Assembly (NCBI GenBank): GCA_963920575.1
Contig: OY986969.1
Span: 22,607,434-22,671,433 of the forward strand
DNA: 64,000 nt
Direction: 5' to 3'
DNA from: Narthecium ossifragum
Taxonomy: Eukaryota; Streptophyta; Magnoliopsida; Dioscoreales; Nartheciaceae
Part shown: in pieces, positions 21,901 to 33,252 of the stretch
Layout: each line of letters opens with the position of its first letter
Numbering within the stretch: the first letter of the stretch is position 1
Notes under the pieces: generated by a model
The model's database searches: none
What the model saw: only the letters and a program-made list of their open reading frames with translations
Told to the model about the DNA's origin: nothing
Program-made: the position numbers and the translations under genes

Positions 21901-23695
21901 CAGAATGAGAAATCTAAAGCCGTTGCTGTGCTTTCAAAAATTTATGAACCTGATCGTTTGGAAGAGGAGAAACATCTACTCTCTCTTTCTTTGGATATAG
22001 ATATTGGCTCTAAGAAATCCATCAGATACCTGGATGTTTTCAAATCTAAAGAAATGAGGCTTGCATTTCTTGCTGGAGCTGGCCTTCAGGTAAGAGGCGG
22101 AGGCAAGTACGCTTCTATTACTTCTTATCATCCTTCTCTCACTCAATGCTCGGATGACTAGAACCCCTAGAAGATCTTATTCAACTGATTGTCTTTGTCT
22201 TTATGTTTGTTAAAGAAAATCACAAAACTTAGGTAGCTTAGATACGTGAGCAACCTTTTTGCTCAAACTGTGTTGTAACTACAGCGCATATATGACACTC
22301 TTCTTGTAGTAGGGTACATGCACACATGGATTGCCGTCCCGGTGGCATGTGCCGTACCAGCACAGCCCCCCGGGGTTCGATGGATTTGAGTTAAAAGAAA
22401 CCCTAATTCTATTTCTTCTCCCCGACGCCGCCATTGACTTCTTCTCCCCCAATTGGCCTCCCATCTTCTCCACGACGGCGATGGTGACGGCTCCGGCGAT
22501 GACGACGGCGACATCGATCCTCCTCTCCTCTCCCCCCCCCCCCCTCCTCTCGAATCAAACAGACTCTTTTCCTACTACTAGAGTGACTTTAGTTGATGTT
22601 AGCCTAGTTTGTACTCTTAGGTTGCTGTTTCAATGGAAATAAGTATTTAATATCCTGTTTTATTTCCCTTTCTTTCTCTCTTTAACTGGACTGGCACGCC
22701 CCCGTGCAATTCTCCTTTTTCCTCCTCCTCCTACTTCTTCTTCTTCTTCTTGACACGATACGGGGGGTTTCGATGCCACTAACCCCCAGCACGGTACGTA
22801 CCGGCCAGCGCTGGCATGGAAATCCATGCATGTACATTCATCAAAGACAAACATTCAATCTAGATACATGAGCAACTCTTTTGCTCAAGCTGCATCGTAA
22901 CTACATGGCACAATTCTTCTTGTAGCAAGGGTACATGTACATTCATAGAGGACAAATTTTTAACAGTGTCTTGTTTTTTTTTTTTTTTTGATGAGATGAA
23001 CAGTGTCTTGTTACATGCAGGCATTTCAGCAATTCACTGGAATTAACACAGTCATGTATTATAGCCCTACGATCGTGCAGATGGCTGGTTTCTCATCCAA
23101 CAAGCTGGCCATTGTCTTGTCTCTGATTGTTGCAGGCATTAATGCTGCTGGAACCATAGTTGGGATATACCTCATTGATCGTTGTGGTAGACGGCCCTTG
23201 GTACTCACCAGCCTAGTTGGGGTCATTGTTTCCCTCTTCATTCTCTCCGGAGCATTCTTCCTACAATCATCCAATGGGATCTCTGGCATTTGTGGTCACA
23301 TTTGCGGAACTAGTCTTGGATGGTTCGCAGTGGTGGGTCTAGCACTCTATATTGCCTCCTTTTCACCTGGCATGGGACCTGTTCCGTGGGCTGTGAACTC
23401 AGAGATCTACCCGGAAGCATACCGTGGGATTTGTGGCGGAATGTCAGCAACTGTGAACTGGGTCTCAAATCTGATTGTGGCCCAGACTTTCCTCTCAGTT
23501 GTGGCACTTGTGGGTACTGCAGGAACCTTTATGATCATAGGGGTTATTGCCATTATGGCCCTTGTCTTTGTCCTGCTATTTGTGCCCGAGACCAATGGTT
23601 TGAGCTTTGAGGAGGTCGAGAGGTTATGGAAGGAGAGAGCATGGGGCCCTGGAAGCAGTCACGAAAGCCTCCTCAGAGACGGTGGCGAGCCGTAA
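18921..23695 (+). CDS. INT1: Inositol transporter 1-like (MFS sugar/H+ symporter), six exons
   Basis: Exons: 18921-19065, 19518-19588, 19732-20067, 21704-21811, 21904-22089 and 23021-23695. All introns are GT-AG and the phases join cleanly to 506 residues, close to Arabidopsis INT1 (509). The start MTIVSLPG is the first ATG of the frame. Family motifs are [10 protein letters not shown] (exon 1/2, TM1), DKYGRKRA (loop 2-3), [10 protein letters not shown] (after TM6), [14 protein letters not shown] (TM7), DRCGRRP (loop 8-9) and VPETNG (after TM12). The C-terminus [11 protein letters not shown] keeps a di-leucine like the one that directs Arabidopsis INT1 to the tonoplast. The expected role, by homology, is H+/myo-inositol symport exporting inositol from the vacuole. 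Introns 3 and 5 carry transposon insertions but the splice sites are intact. No frameshifts or stops were seen. Confidence 0.93.
20327..20549. mobile_element. GC-rich MITE in INT1 intron 3
   Basis: The ends are CATGGATTTCCGTGCCG and CGGGACGGCAATCCATG, an inverted pair. The 8-bp direct repeat ATGTGAAG flanks it (20319-20326 and 20550-20557). An 8-bp target duplication suggests hAT, although the GC-rich sequence with multiple GTGCC/GGCAC inverted words is unusual. It lies 260 bases downstream of the exon 3 donor. Confidence 0.7.
20570..21703. other. Remainder of INT1 intron 3
   Basis: A/T-rich intron without further recognised element or gene, ending at the CAG acceptor before 21704. Confidence 0.6.
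22326..22836. mobile_element. Related GC-rich inverted-end element in INT1 intron 5
   Basis: The left end ATGGATTGCCGTCCCGGTGG and right end (complement CATGGATTTCCATGCCAGCG) resemble the ends of the intron 3 element. The inside has a C/T-rich tract and a CCCTAATTC leader-like stretch. Diverged copies of about 90 bases of intron sequence (GAGCAAC...TTTTGCTCAA) flank it at about 22245 and 22868, a larger direct duplication than a transposition footprint. No exact short target duplication was found. Confidence 0.5.
22962..23010 (-). mobile_element. Minimal 5'-truncated LINE tail with 12-bp target duplication
   Basis: AACAGTGTCTTG occurs at 22962-22973 and again at 22999-23010. Between them are only 16 T and GATGAGATG; on the minus strand this is CATCTCATC followed by a poly(A) tail. 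The LINE at 60246-60903 ends CTCATC plus poly(A) in the same orientation, so they may be one family. The insertion ends 10 bases before exon 6 of INT1, in the polypyrimidine/acceptor zone. Confidence 0.75.
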
Positions 23696-24060
23696 ATTCT
23701 ACTTTCCTCACCCAGAAGTATTGGAAGTGTGACATAGAAAAAATAATGACAATGATGAGGTTTTCAGAAATAGGTAACTGCTGTTTGTATATTTCTTGTG
23801 AAAGTTCGTTGGTATGATCCATGACTCGAGATATCAGTATCATATAAAGAGGAGTTCAATAGAACCATGTCTATCTTTGCCTGTGCTTTTTTAATTGTGA
23901 TCATCGATGCATTTTCTTGTGCTTATGAATCTCCTGATCCTTTTCATCTTATTGTCTCCAAATCCTATCCTTTCACCCTAGGTTTTGAAACACACGTTGT
24001 GCAACAAAAGCCTGACGTTGTGCAACAAAAGCCTGACAGGCGCAAAAGGAGGAGGGTAAA
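23696..24060 (+). other. INT1 3' flank and UTR
   Basis: No second gene seen. The 3'UTR probably extends into this A/T-rich stretch. A 19-20-bp tandem pair, GTTGTGCAACAAAAGCCTGA, lies at about 23996-24034. Confidence 0.4.
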
Positions 24061-24900
24061 AAAACTAGTATGCCCTATTGCATACCAGTCAAATTATTTT
24101 TTGCAATGCAGCAAATCCAGTTAATCTCAAACTATTTATATTACATCCGCACATAGACCCAACATTATATACTATAATTTCTCGGTTTAAATCTAGAATA
24201 AACCTGTTAGTGTACTTGGTCTGCAAAGTAATTAGCAACAACCAAATAGTAATTGCTGATGCTGATAAGAACTAACTTTCCAACAAATATTCGACTGCTA
24301 CCTAACATCCAAGATTAGAATTTCAATGCTAGATTCTATTATACACCGAAGAAGAGAAAAATCGTAACATCAATACAAAGTTAGATTAATTCTAGACAAA
24401 TAAACTAACAAGAGTAGTATTAATTCCTGTAGAAATCAGGGGCTCAGCGCTGAATGTATTTTTCCTCAATGAGGATTCAAAGACTCCAGGCAAGGAGTGA
24501 TAGTGAACGCTGAGCTGAGTCCATTCTTCCCCCACAATGTCCCTGCAAACCCACTCCAACGGTTGAGTAGTAGTAGGTTGATATGAGACGATCTTACCGC
24601 CAGAGGCCAAATATATGACCTCTGAATCCGGATGGAATGCCAACGTACATGCACTAGGAGCTTTCCATGCTTAAGCATGTATCACAAGTTAAAGGACATC
24701 GCCTGAAAGTATCCATGTCAGATTGTATGCTTCAATATCCATTTGCAGCGGTGGGTGATCCCCTTCAAGAATCCAGACACAGATTGCGCCGGTCACGGTA
24801 ATAATGTGAAGCTGATCAATAGAGGCAGCCCTCTCGATACTCCCACGGGCTTCTCCCCATCCCCACCCCGAGAATCATCAAAAGAGGATTTCCATCCTTG
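24061..24900 (-). pseudogene. C-terminal remnant and 3' flank of an F-box-associated protein gene
   Basis: The minus strand (24643 to about 24420) encodes AFHPDSEVIYLASGGKIVSY, then LEWVCRDIVGEEWTQLSV: the C-terminal F-box-associated pattern of plant F-box proteins (HPDSEVVY...G..IVSY...LE.VC). Upstream, in a broken frame (24840-24690), is LHIITVTGAICVWILEGDHP, matching the preceding strand of the same domain. No F-box, start codon or intact frame is present. Two further degraded relatives of the tail and flank lie at 28290-28830 and 29090-29460. Confidence 0.55.
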
Positions 24901-25372
24901 GTTTTAGTTATATCTCATTAGACAATAGGAAAGTTTGTCAAGGTCGAATCTTAATAGTACCGCGCGCGAAGACATGTCCAGTACAAAGCTCCTCTGTGAT
25001 AAGCAGGCGCATAGCCGCTATCGAATGCCATTTCAGTCTCCTCGTTCGTTCCTGGGCTCCGGTTGGGAGTGTGTCTGTCCTGCTCACAGGGATTTCTTCT
25101 TTCTTTGACCGAAGACGGTTACGTTCATAATAATTCTATTCGGAAAATAACGTAAATTGATGGAGATTATATCTAAATCGCGTGCGTCAAAGACGAAAGT
25201 CATAGTGTTTTAATTTGACCATACCTTGACTGTGGTGTAAAAAACATAAATACAAAATCTTAACTGATTTTTGAATGAAAAACTAATGTTTTGACCACAC
25301 CACAGTTGAAACTAAACACATGTCCAAACAACAAACTTTATGAACATACTTTTCTATTATAAATATTAATTT
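24901..25372. other. Intergenic, no gene seen
   Basis: A/T-rich sequence. A short inverted pair around GTTTTAATTTGACCATACC (about 25207) and its approximate complement near 25290 suggests a small decayed MITE. Confidence 0.3.
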
Positions 25373-26222
25373 TAGGCCAAATACCTTGTAGTTTCAGGAA
25401 TTAGCATTCTTGTACCATCATCTTTCAAAATCACAAAAACTATCCTATAGTTTCAAAACCTGGCAATTTAGTCCAAGGCATCAGACACTGTTAGGCTGAG
25501 TCACAAAAAACCGGTCACGTGACACGCACACTCCCCATGAGAATTTAACCACATGTGAACACCGTGACCTAGGGTTTTTAGGGGTTAGTCGGGCACGACC
25601 ACGCCGGAGCAAAATTCGGCGAATCAACCTTATTTCCGCCGTCGATGAGGGTTGGGGACGTCAGGTAAGCATCCTTTTGCAATCCCCGTCTGGTATTGTC
25701 CTCATCGCTTGATCGATGCCCAGCTTTGGTTCACCTTTTTGGTTGTCCTCATCGCTTGATCAATGCCCAATCCGGTTCACCTTTTTGGTTGTCCTCATCG
25801 CTTGATCGATGCCAAGCTCGATGTCGCAATCATCGTCGTCACAGAAAAGCTCCCATTTCACCGGAGGATCCATATCATCCGTGAGGAGAGATGACTCCAC
25901 GAGGGGAGATGAGTACGAGTGCCACTGTGGATTGTAATGAAGACCTCGTGGACGCCATGGAATCCAAGTAGGAGATTCCTAGGTTGTGCAACTCATCAGG
26001 CAATTTGATTTGTTTTGAAATTTCCAACTACTTCATATTTCTTTGGTTTTGTTGACATTTTTTGTGGCGGGATCGTGATGGCTGTGACTTCTTCTACTGG
26101 GTTGACCCAGATACAACCAAACGGAGTAAAAATGCCATCAATGAATTGAGTTGCAGAACACGAAGAAACGCATGGATAAGAAAGATAGCATCATTGCAAA
26201 GCTTGAGCTGCAAAAAAGACAC
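25373..26222 (+). mobile_element. MULE-like end with a broken GRF zinc-finger ORF
   Basis: TAGGCCAAATACCTTGTAGT (25373) and the following TTTCAAAACCTGGCAATTTAGTCC-like stretch resemble terminal repeats of plant Mutator-like elements. Inside, 25914-25930 reads YECHCG, 25958-26000 WNPSRRFLGCATHQ and 26067-26107 RDRDGCDFFYWVDPD: the order and spacing of a GRF zinc finger (CxCG, NPGRRFxxC, CxFFxWxD), followed by a basic helix-like tail. A TAA follows CHCG and the pieces lie in different frames, so it is decayed or split by introns. No second terminal repeat was found. Confidence 0.5.
25695..25825 (+). repeat. Three tandem copies of a roughly 53-bp unit
   Basis: GTCCTCATCGCTTGATC (or its one-base variant), followed by GATGCCCA-type sequence and GGTTCACCTTTTTGG, occurs three times. 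Confidence 0.7.
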
Positions 26223-26225
26223 TTA

Positions 26226-27307
26226 GCCTCGTTTGGCAACGGGGGTAGGAAACGGGGTTAATGGATTCTTACCCCTCAAACGCTATTGGGTTAAGGTTTT
26301 GGAGTTAAGAGGGGTTAAACCTGAAAATGGGATTAAGCTTTTCTCTCTCATTTACATCCATCACATATATTATAATATTATTTTGAAAATGCTAATATAT
26401 AAAGAATGATAAATATATTTTTTTACATGATGTGGACCAATCATGGTATAACATGTGGCATGTGGCACCCACATATATTAATATTTTATTATAATAATAT
26501 GTTATTGATATTATTTAATATTTTTGTGCATGTTTATCTTTCTACGTGCAAATATTTTTGTTAGTCCATAAACATTTTTTATGTGTTTTTATGAGTGTAT
26601 AAAAACTTTTGTGCACCCATAATATTTTTTTATATGCATATTGTATTAAATAATATTATTCATATGTTATTATAATAAAATATTAATATAAGTGGGTCTA
26701 TATGTCACATGTCATATCATGATTGGTCTGCATCATACAAAAATTATTTTATTTTATATTATTATAATAATAAATATTAAAATATTATTATTATATTAAT
26801 ATAAGTGGGCCCACATGGGGATGCATTGATGTGTACAACCATTATTTTATATTATTTTAATAATTAATATTTAAAAATTATTATTATATTAATATAAGTG
26901 GGTCTGCATGGGATGCACTAATGTGTACAAACATTATTTTATATTATTTTAATAATAAATATTAAAATATTTATTATTATATTAATATAAGTGGGTCCGT
27001 ATGGGGATGCATTAATGCAATATTATATATTTTATAATATTATATATTTTATACACTTTACGTACAAATATTTTAATTAACTTAATAATTAATTTTAATA
27101 TTATAATCGTAACCCACTATGTTACCCATTATTATTATATTATATATTTTATACATTTTATAATTTTTACCCTTATCTCAAGCTTAACCCACTAACTTAC
27201 CACTATTTCTCCAAAAGTGGGTTAAGTCTACTCCCATTTCTTATCCCCACTTTTTTACTCTTAACCCCCTTAACCCTATTCCTCTTAACCCCGATCCAAA
27301 CGGGGGC
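26226..27307. mobile_element. PIF/Harbinger-type MITE, 1,082 bp
   Basis: Ends are GCCTCGTTTGGCAACGGGGG (26226) and CCAAACGGGGGC (27307), flanked on both sides by TTA (26223-26225, 27308-27310). Subterminal GGGTTAAG/CTTAACCC repeats are inverted. The interior is very A/T-rich, with three diverged copies of AATATAAGTGGGTC/CATGGGGATGCA at about 26800-27010. No coding sequence. Confidence 0.8.
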
Positions 27308-27310
27308 TTA

Positions 27311-28280
27311 AGTGTTAGAGCAAAGACATACTTTTTTGGCTTGTTAATGTCCTAGGCCGTAGGAATTGCCCTCCTATGCTGGTGTCTGGACTTTTTTAAA
27401 ACAAACTAGTGATGTAAAAACTAGTAAATAGTAATGTTAGAGTCCCATTGAATATACAAACTAATGGTGTTTAAATGAAGTTTCTCTTTTCATGCATCAA
27501 ACTAATTTGTATACAGATTCATTGGTGTTACATTGCCTACTGTTGCCAGCATTAGGGGTTGTGCCTCTTCCTCTTCCCCTTTCTCTTCCCACAGCAGCAA
27601 CAACTATGCGTCCTCTCCCTCCTACAACAGAAGCAACAACTATGCCTCCTCTTCCAACACCTAAATCAGGACCAGCACTGCTGTCAGCACCAGCTATGCC
27701 TCCTCTTCCTCTTCCAACTCCTACATCAGGACCAACTTGTCTGAGGGTACATAGGGTACTTAACACATGGTTCATCATCTGAAGAACCTTGAAGACTGAT
27801 CAGCTCATATGAGGGTAAATACTCTGATAAATTTCCTTCATCTACACATGCTTCAAGCAACAGTGTGTTGCTCAAAGATGAGATCATCGTCACTACATGG
27901 TAGTTATTTTTCATCGGGAATACGAACAGTCACTGGGAATACAAACAATCACTAGGAAGGGAAGATAGGATGGGGATCTTTGAAGGTCATTTTAGTAATA
28001 AAAAATTACAGCTGTAAAAAAAAAGACTAAATGTCTTAAAAACTTCTAAGTGGACTAGAGAGCAAATAAGTTCTCCCAAATTGACTATTCACTAATTTTC
28101 CGTAGACAAAAAATATCTCCGCAAACAACACGGTTTCACCAAAAATACCATGAGCATTAATGTATGCACCTGGAAGTGCTATTTCACAAGGGTCAGTGAT
28201 TTGGCTGATGCTCTTGTCAAGATGGGCACAAACAGACCTACTCTTCTGAGAACCCAACACCATCTGTTGGGTTCTCAGTA
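27311..28280. other. Intergenic; Pro/Thr-rich low-complexity frame
   Basis: 27559-27744 has repeated CCTCTTCCT/CCAACACC codons that keep several frames open; no homology is recognised. It could be the tail of the broken GRF protein but no link is demonstrable. Confidence 0.3.
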
Positions 28281-28289
28281 ATGTTGCAA

Positions 28290-28830
28290 TCCTCCTTTTT
28301 TACCTTTAGCCTTTTGGCTCATCCTAATCTCCCAAAAAAAAAAACAAAACAAAACCTATGTTTTGAAATCACGATTTCTACAACAGAAACATGGACAAGG
28401 CTTTATACAAAAAAGGCAATTCTTAAATGTCTCATTTCATACCAATCAAACGATTTTCCAATGGAGCTAATCCAGCTTATCTCAATACATTGAAATCACA
28501 TCCGCACATGGAGCAGAAATGTTGTCATTTATAGAATACAAGGCCTGACTACAATTTCTCACTTCAAAACCTACAATAAACCTGTTACTTAATGTCCAAA
28601 CAAGTAGTAATTTCTGATGCAAAGAGCTTTCCGAAAAAAATATTCAACTGGTAGGTAGCTACTATGGAAAATTATGCTTCTGTTTTATACTGAAGAAACA
28701 CAAAAATCATAACGTCAATACAAAGTTAGGCAAGATAAAAAGACTAATAAGAGTAGTATTCCTGCAGAAATTAGGAGCTCAGCACTGAATATTTTTTTCT
28801 CCAGGAGGATTTAGAGTCTCCATGCACCTT
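28290..28830 (-). pseudogene. Diverged duplicate of the F-box gene 3' flank
   Basis: It shares ordered blocks with 24061-24480: CATACCAATCAAACGATTTT, ACATCCGCACAT, CAATAAACCTGTTA, AACGTCAATACAAAGTTAG and GAGCTCAGCACTGAAT. Coding sequence is mostly lost. Confidence 0.5.
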
Positions 28831-29089
28831 GGTTTGACGAAGCAAATTGCTCTATATGTGAAGAATTATGTATGCACTATCACTTAAGACTTCTTTTTTT
28901 TTCTTATGTAATCTATTTATGTTCTCTTGCTTTTTCTCCTTCATCTTCAAATTTCTCCCAATCCTATTCTTTCTCCCTACAATTTGTATCAGGAATTTGA
29001 TACAAATAAAAAGATTTTGCAATGCAAAAATGTTGTCATAGGGAGGACAGAATGCCACAATTAATTTCCCATATTACACCAAGCATAAA
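28831..29089. other. Spacer between F-box remnants
   Basis: A/T-rich, no gene seen. Confidence 0.3.
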
Positions 29090-29480
29090 CTATTAATGCA
29101 TGTAGTCCGAAAAGTAAAGCACCTAGTATTAGGTAATGTCAAGAACTTGATTACCAACAAAAGAGAAATGCTACCATCATCCTCAATCAACATATAAACT
29201 TCAGAAAAATAGATACATTCAAAGCAGTATTCCTTTCCAGAACAGAAGCTCAGCACTGAACATATATTTCTATCCAAGATGCTTTAAAGACCCTAGGAAG
29301 GGAGTGATAGGGAAGTAAAAACAACAATGCATATACATCGCCTTTTTCCTGCAAACCTCATCAAACCCTCGTGTAGTAGTTCAATATGCGATGAACTTAT
29401 TAGGAAGGGTAAGATAGATGACTTCAGAATCTGGATCGAATGCAAACACTCGGAACCACTCGGAACTTATTAGGAAGGGT
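29090..29480 (-). pseudogene. Third remnant of the F-box gene tail
   Basis: GAAGCTCAGCACTGAACATA and AGGAAGGGAGTGATAGGGAA align with 24448-24510, and AGATGACTTCAGAATCTGGATCGAATGC-type sequence (29413-29440) with the HPDSEV codons at 24610-24640. Heavily broken. Confidence 0.4.
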
Positions 29481-29489
29481 GATATTACC

Positions 29490-30120
29490 CCACAAAAATT
29501 GAAAAAGAAAATGAAGAGTAACTACCAAAATTGAAAATAAACTAGAAAATTTTTACACAATATTTTTAACTACAAAAGTGAAAAGTAACAATAAATATTT
29601 AAAAAGTGATATTCCCCCACAAAAATTGAAAACAAAAATGAAAATTAACTACAAAATTGAAAAGTAACTTCAAATAAATATTTTTTCATAATATTTTAAT
29701 ATCTTAACTACAAAATGAAAAGTAAGAACCATATTTTCCTAAATTGAAAAATAACTACCATATTTTTACAATATTAAAAAGTAACTACCTTCATTTTTTA
29801 AAGTGATTTTTGCACAAATTGCTAGTCACCTTCCATTGTGTATCAAAATTTAAAAATAACTACCATATTGTTTTAGTATTTTTACAAAAATTGATAGTTA
29901 CTTTCCATCATTTTGTATCAATTGTTTTTTTTTGTAGTTACCTTTTGAAATCTGGTAACAAATTGCCAGTTACCTTTTATGTCAATTGTTGGTAGTTATT
30001 TTTCAAACAAAGTTACTAATAGCATACACAAAAAAGAAAAATAAAAGTAAGCATAAAATTGGAAAGTTACTACAAAAAAATAAAAAGTAACCACAAAAAG
30101 TAATTGAAAAAAAAAATTGA
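29490..30120. repeat. Degenerate A/T-rich repeats
   Basis: Recurrent AAATTGAAAAGTAACTAC and its complement-like GTAGTTACCTTT words, irregular in spacing; switches strand near 29800. No gene seen. Confidence 0.5.
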
Positions 30121-30371
30121 AACCGACGTCTGGACGGGGAGCTTTGGAGGCGACTTCGGGATCGGGGGGCAGGGGCGGGGCGATGGCGAGGCGCCGGACG
30201 CGTGGGGGGGACGAGATCGGGACGAGAGACCGACGAGGGTGGGATGACGGCGACGAATCTAGAGCTTTGGACCGGCGACGAGCTTTGGAGCTTTGGACCG
30301 ACGATGGGGGTGGGATGGCGGCTGCGGATCTGGAGGTTGGAGTTAGGATCCAGGTTGGGCAAGGGGGCGCC
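30121..30371. other. GC-rich purine-rich block
   Basis: GGGACGAGAGA, GACGGCGACGA and GGAGCTTTGGACCG repeats keep several frames open. No homology is recognised. The words ACGAGATCGGGACGAGAGA recur at 31260, at the start of the second 887-bp unit. Confidence 0.4.
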
Positions 30372-31258
30372 GGGGGGGGGACGACGAGAGAGCGACGGGG
30401 GTAGCAGGGTGCAAGGATTGCCATGCCGATGGCACGCGCCGTGCCGGCAACCCGTCGGTACAGTACGCACCGCCGATACTCGCCGTGTCGGACCAGTACG
30501 CCCCCGTGCTGGTTCAGATGAGTGAAATTCACTCATTTTCAACATCTCCAATTGCCCAAATATAATCTCTTATACCATAGCAAAGTGAATATATCAAAGT
30601 AGTATAATACAAAACATGACACATAATCAACAGCTCAATACATCTCTTATATAAGTATACATCAAGCTCTTTCTCAGCCTAATCATAATCTGTCATCCGG
30701 TGGTCTAACATAAATATTTCTAATAGAACTCATATGCCGCATATATTTAGCGAAAGTCATATAAGAAGAATAATAGACTTCAAACTCTCTAATGAGCGAC
30801 TGATACTCTGCAGCATCACGTTGAAAATCAATGACAATTTCAGGAGCTTGTATAGTCACCTCTTCAATCTGATGTGGTTGGTATGGCTCATTTGTATCAG
30901 GATAGCCATACGAATTTTAAAATTTCATATGATACATTTAATTATTGGAAAGTTACCACTTACCATTATTAGATAAAAAAAAATGCTAAAAACAATCATT
31001 ATTAAATAAAAAAATGTTACTACTTACCATCATTAAATAAAAAATAAAAAAATAACATATTATATGAAGCTTATAATTGATAAATAAAAACTAATGATAA
31101 ATAGCATACTGATTTTTATTTTTAGCTTATCGGCAACTCACTCACCCCCTTTCTCTCCTTCTCTGACTTACTGCACTCACTCACCCCCTTTCTCTCTCCT
31201 TCTCTTCTTTGCTGACTACCTCACCAGCTTCTTTCTCTTTCATTTCTCTTCTTATGAC
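30372..31258. repeat. 887-bp tandem duplication, copy 1
   Basis: GCAAGGATTGCCATGCCG at 30411 recurs at 31298 (887-bp period). The unit contains a GC-rich hairpin-prone block (30411-30515: GGCACGCGCCGTGCC, GGTACAGTACGCACC) and A/T-rich sequence. On the minus strand, 30905-30690 reads as a 70-residue open tail with EEVTIQAPEIVIDFQRDAAE, ending at a stop. I do not recognise it; it could be the last exon of an unidentified transposon protein. Confidence 0.75.
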
Positions 31259-32145
31259 GACGAGATCGGGACGAGAGAGCGACGGGGGTAGTAGGGTGCA
31301 AGGATTGCCATGCCGGTGGCACACGCCGTGCCGACAACCCGTCGGTACAGTACGCACCGCCGATACTCACAGTGTCGGACCAGTACGCCCCCGTGCTGGT
31401 TCAGATGAGTGAAATTCACTCATTTTCAACATCTCCAATTGCCCAAATATAATATCTTATACCATAGCAAAGTGAACATATCAAAGTAGTATAATACAAA
31501 ACATGACACATAATCAACAGCTCAATACATCTCTTATATAAGTATACACCAAGCTCTTTCTCAGACTAATCATAATCTGTCATCCGGAGGTCTAACATAA
31601 ATGTTTCTAATAGAACTCATATGCCGCATATATTTAGCGAAAGTCATATAAGGAGAATAATAGACTTCAAACTCTCTAATGAGCGACTAATACTCTGCAA
31701 CATCACATTGGAAATCAATGACAATTTCATGAGCTTGTATAGTCACCTCTTCAATCTGATGTGATTGGTATGGCTCATTTGTATCAGGATAGCCATACGA
31801 ATTTTAAAATTTCATATGATACATTTAATTATTGAAAAGTTACCACTTACCATTATTAGATAAAAAAAAATGCTAAAAACAATCATTATTAAATAAAAAA
31901 ATGTTACTAATTACCATCATTAAATAAAAAAATAACATATTATATGAAACTTATAATTGATAAATAAAAACTAATGATAAATAACATACCGTTTTTTATT
32001 TTTAGGTTATCGGCAACTCACTCACCCCCCTTTCTCTCCTTCTCTGACTTACTGCACTCACTCACCCCCTTTCTCTCTCCTTCTCTTCTTTGCTGACTAC
32101 CTCACCAGCTTCTTTCTCTTTCATTTCTCTTCTTATCTTACTTTG
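31259..32145. repeat. 887-bp tandem duplication, copy 2
   Basis: Same unit with scattered substitutions (for example GCCGGTGGCACAC for GCCGATGGCACGC) and small indels. It ends at TTTCTCTTCTTAT, where copy 1 joins copy 2. Confidence 0.75.
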
Positions 32146-32916
32146 CATGCTACCCACAAATTCACGTGTCACCCCTCCTCTCTCTCCTCCTTTTTCTTTG
32201 CTTTTTCGCCACGTGGCCGCTGCTCTCCACTCTCCTCTTTTTCTTCTCTCGCAGGCCCTCTTCACTCGTTACCTACCCCTCCCGAGATCGCATTCGCAAC
32301 TCCTCCCCACGCGGCTCCTCCTCTCCTCCGGCTCCAGCCCCACCCCTTCGCCTCGGGCTCCTCCTCCCCTCCGCCTCCGTCTCCTCTTCTCCGCCTTGTC
32401 CTCCTCCCGGCTCCGGCTCCTCCCCTCTCTCTTTCTCCCCTCTTTCCCTCCTCCTCTCTCTCTTTCTCTCCTCCCTCTTCCTCTGTTCCACTCTCTCCTC
32501 CGGCTCCTCTATTTCTCTCCTCCCCCTTCCTCTGTTCCTCTCTCCTCCAGCTCCTCTGTTTCTCTCCTCTTTCCCTCCTCCCTCTTCCTCGGTTTCTCCT
32601 CTTTTCCCTCTTTCCCTTCTTCTCTTATCCTTCCCCTTTCTTCCCTCCGGTGTCCGGCTCCTCCTCCCCTCCTCTTCTCTGATCCGGTATACATAAGGTA
32701 TCGCCCGGCAAAACTCCGACACCGGAGGAGGAGGGGGGGGTTATCCCAGCCGGTATGAAAATCCTTGATAGGGTGTATATAGATAGAAGACAGGGGGTAG
32801 TTTTGTCTTTATTCCCCTATAGTGGTACTAAAAGACCAAAGAACTTCTATAACTTCTATAGAGGACCAAATAACAATTTGATCTCTAGCAAAAGACCATT
32901 AGATAAATCACCCAAG
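32146..32916. other. C/T-rich tract and spacer
   Basis: 32280-32680 is a long CTCCTCC/CTCTTCC tract giving spurious long Pro/Ser/Leu and antisense Glu/Arg frames. 32690-32765 has GC-rich CCGGTATA...CCGGTATG ends. No gene seen. Confidence 0.5.
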
Positions 32917-33252
32917 AAATAAACACAACAATCACATAAGACCACATTCCTGTCAACAAATTCTTTGCAATTTGGTTATCAAGTCATCAACACATCAACT
33001 GCTGAATCCCCAAAATGGAGAAAAACACAGATTTACAGTATTGAACTTAATTACTGCTTTCAGAGGCAAAAAAACACACATATGACATTACTTAACAACA
33101 TATTGAGCTGCATCACAATCACAATAAAAGCTTGACCATTTATTGATTGGGAGCAACACTTATTCTCAAACAGTACATAACCAAGACTCGTCCTATACCT
33201 GCCTGCAGGGGGAACAAGAACATCTCTCCCCGGATTTTTGAAAGAAAGTCAA

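Noticed and set aside
32090..32758. Long overlapping Ser/Pro/Leu-rich and antisense Glu/Arg-rich open frames
   Set aside because: They follow a C/T-rich tract open in several frames at once; no domain or codon pattern. The same applies to 1388-1939, 3567-4098 and 9230-9559.
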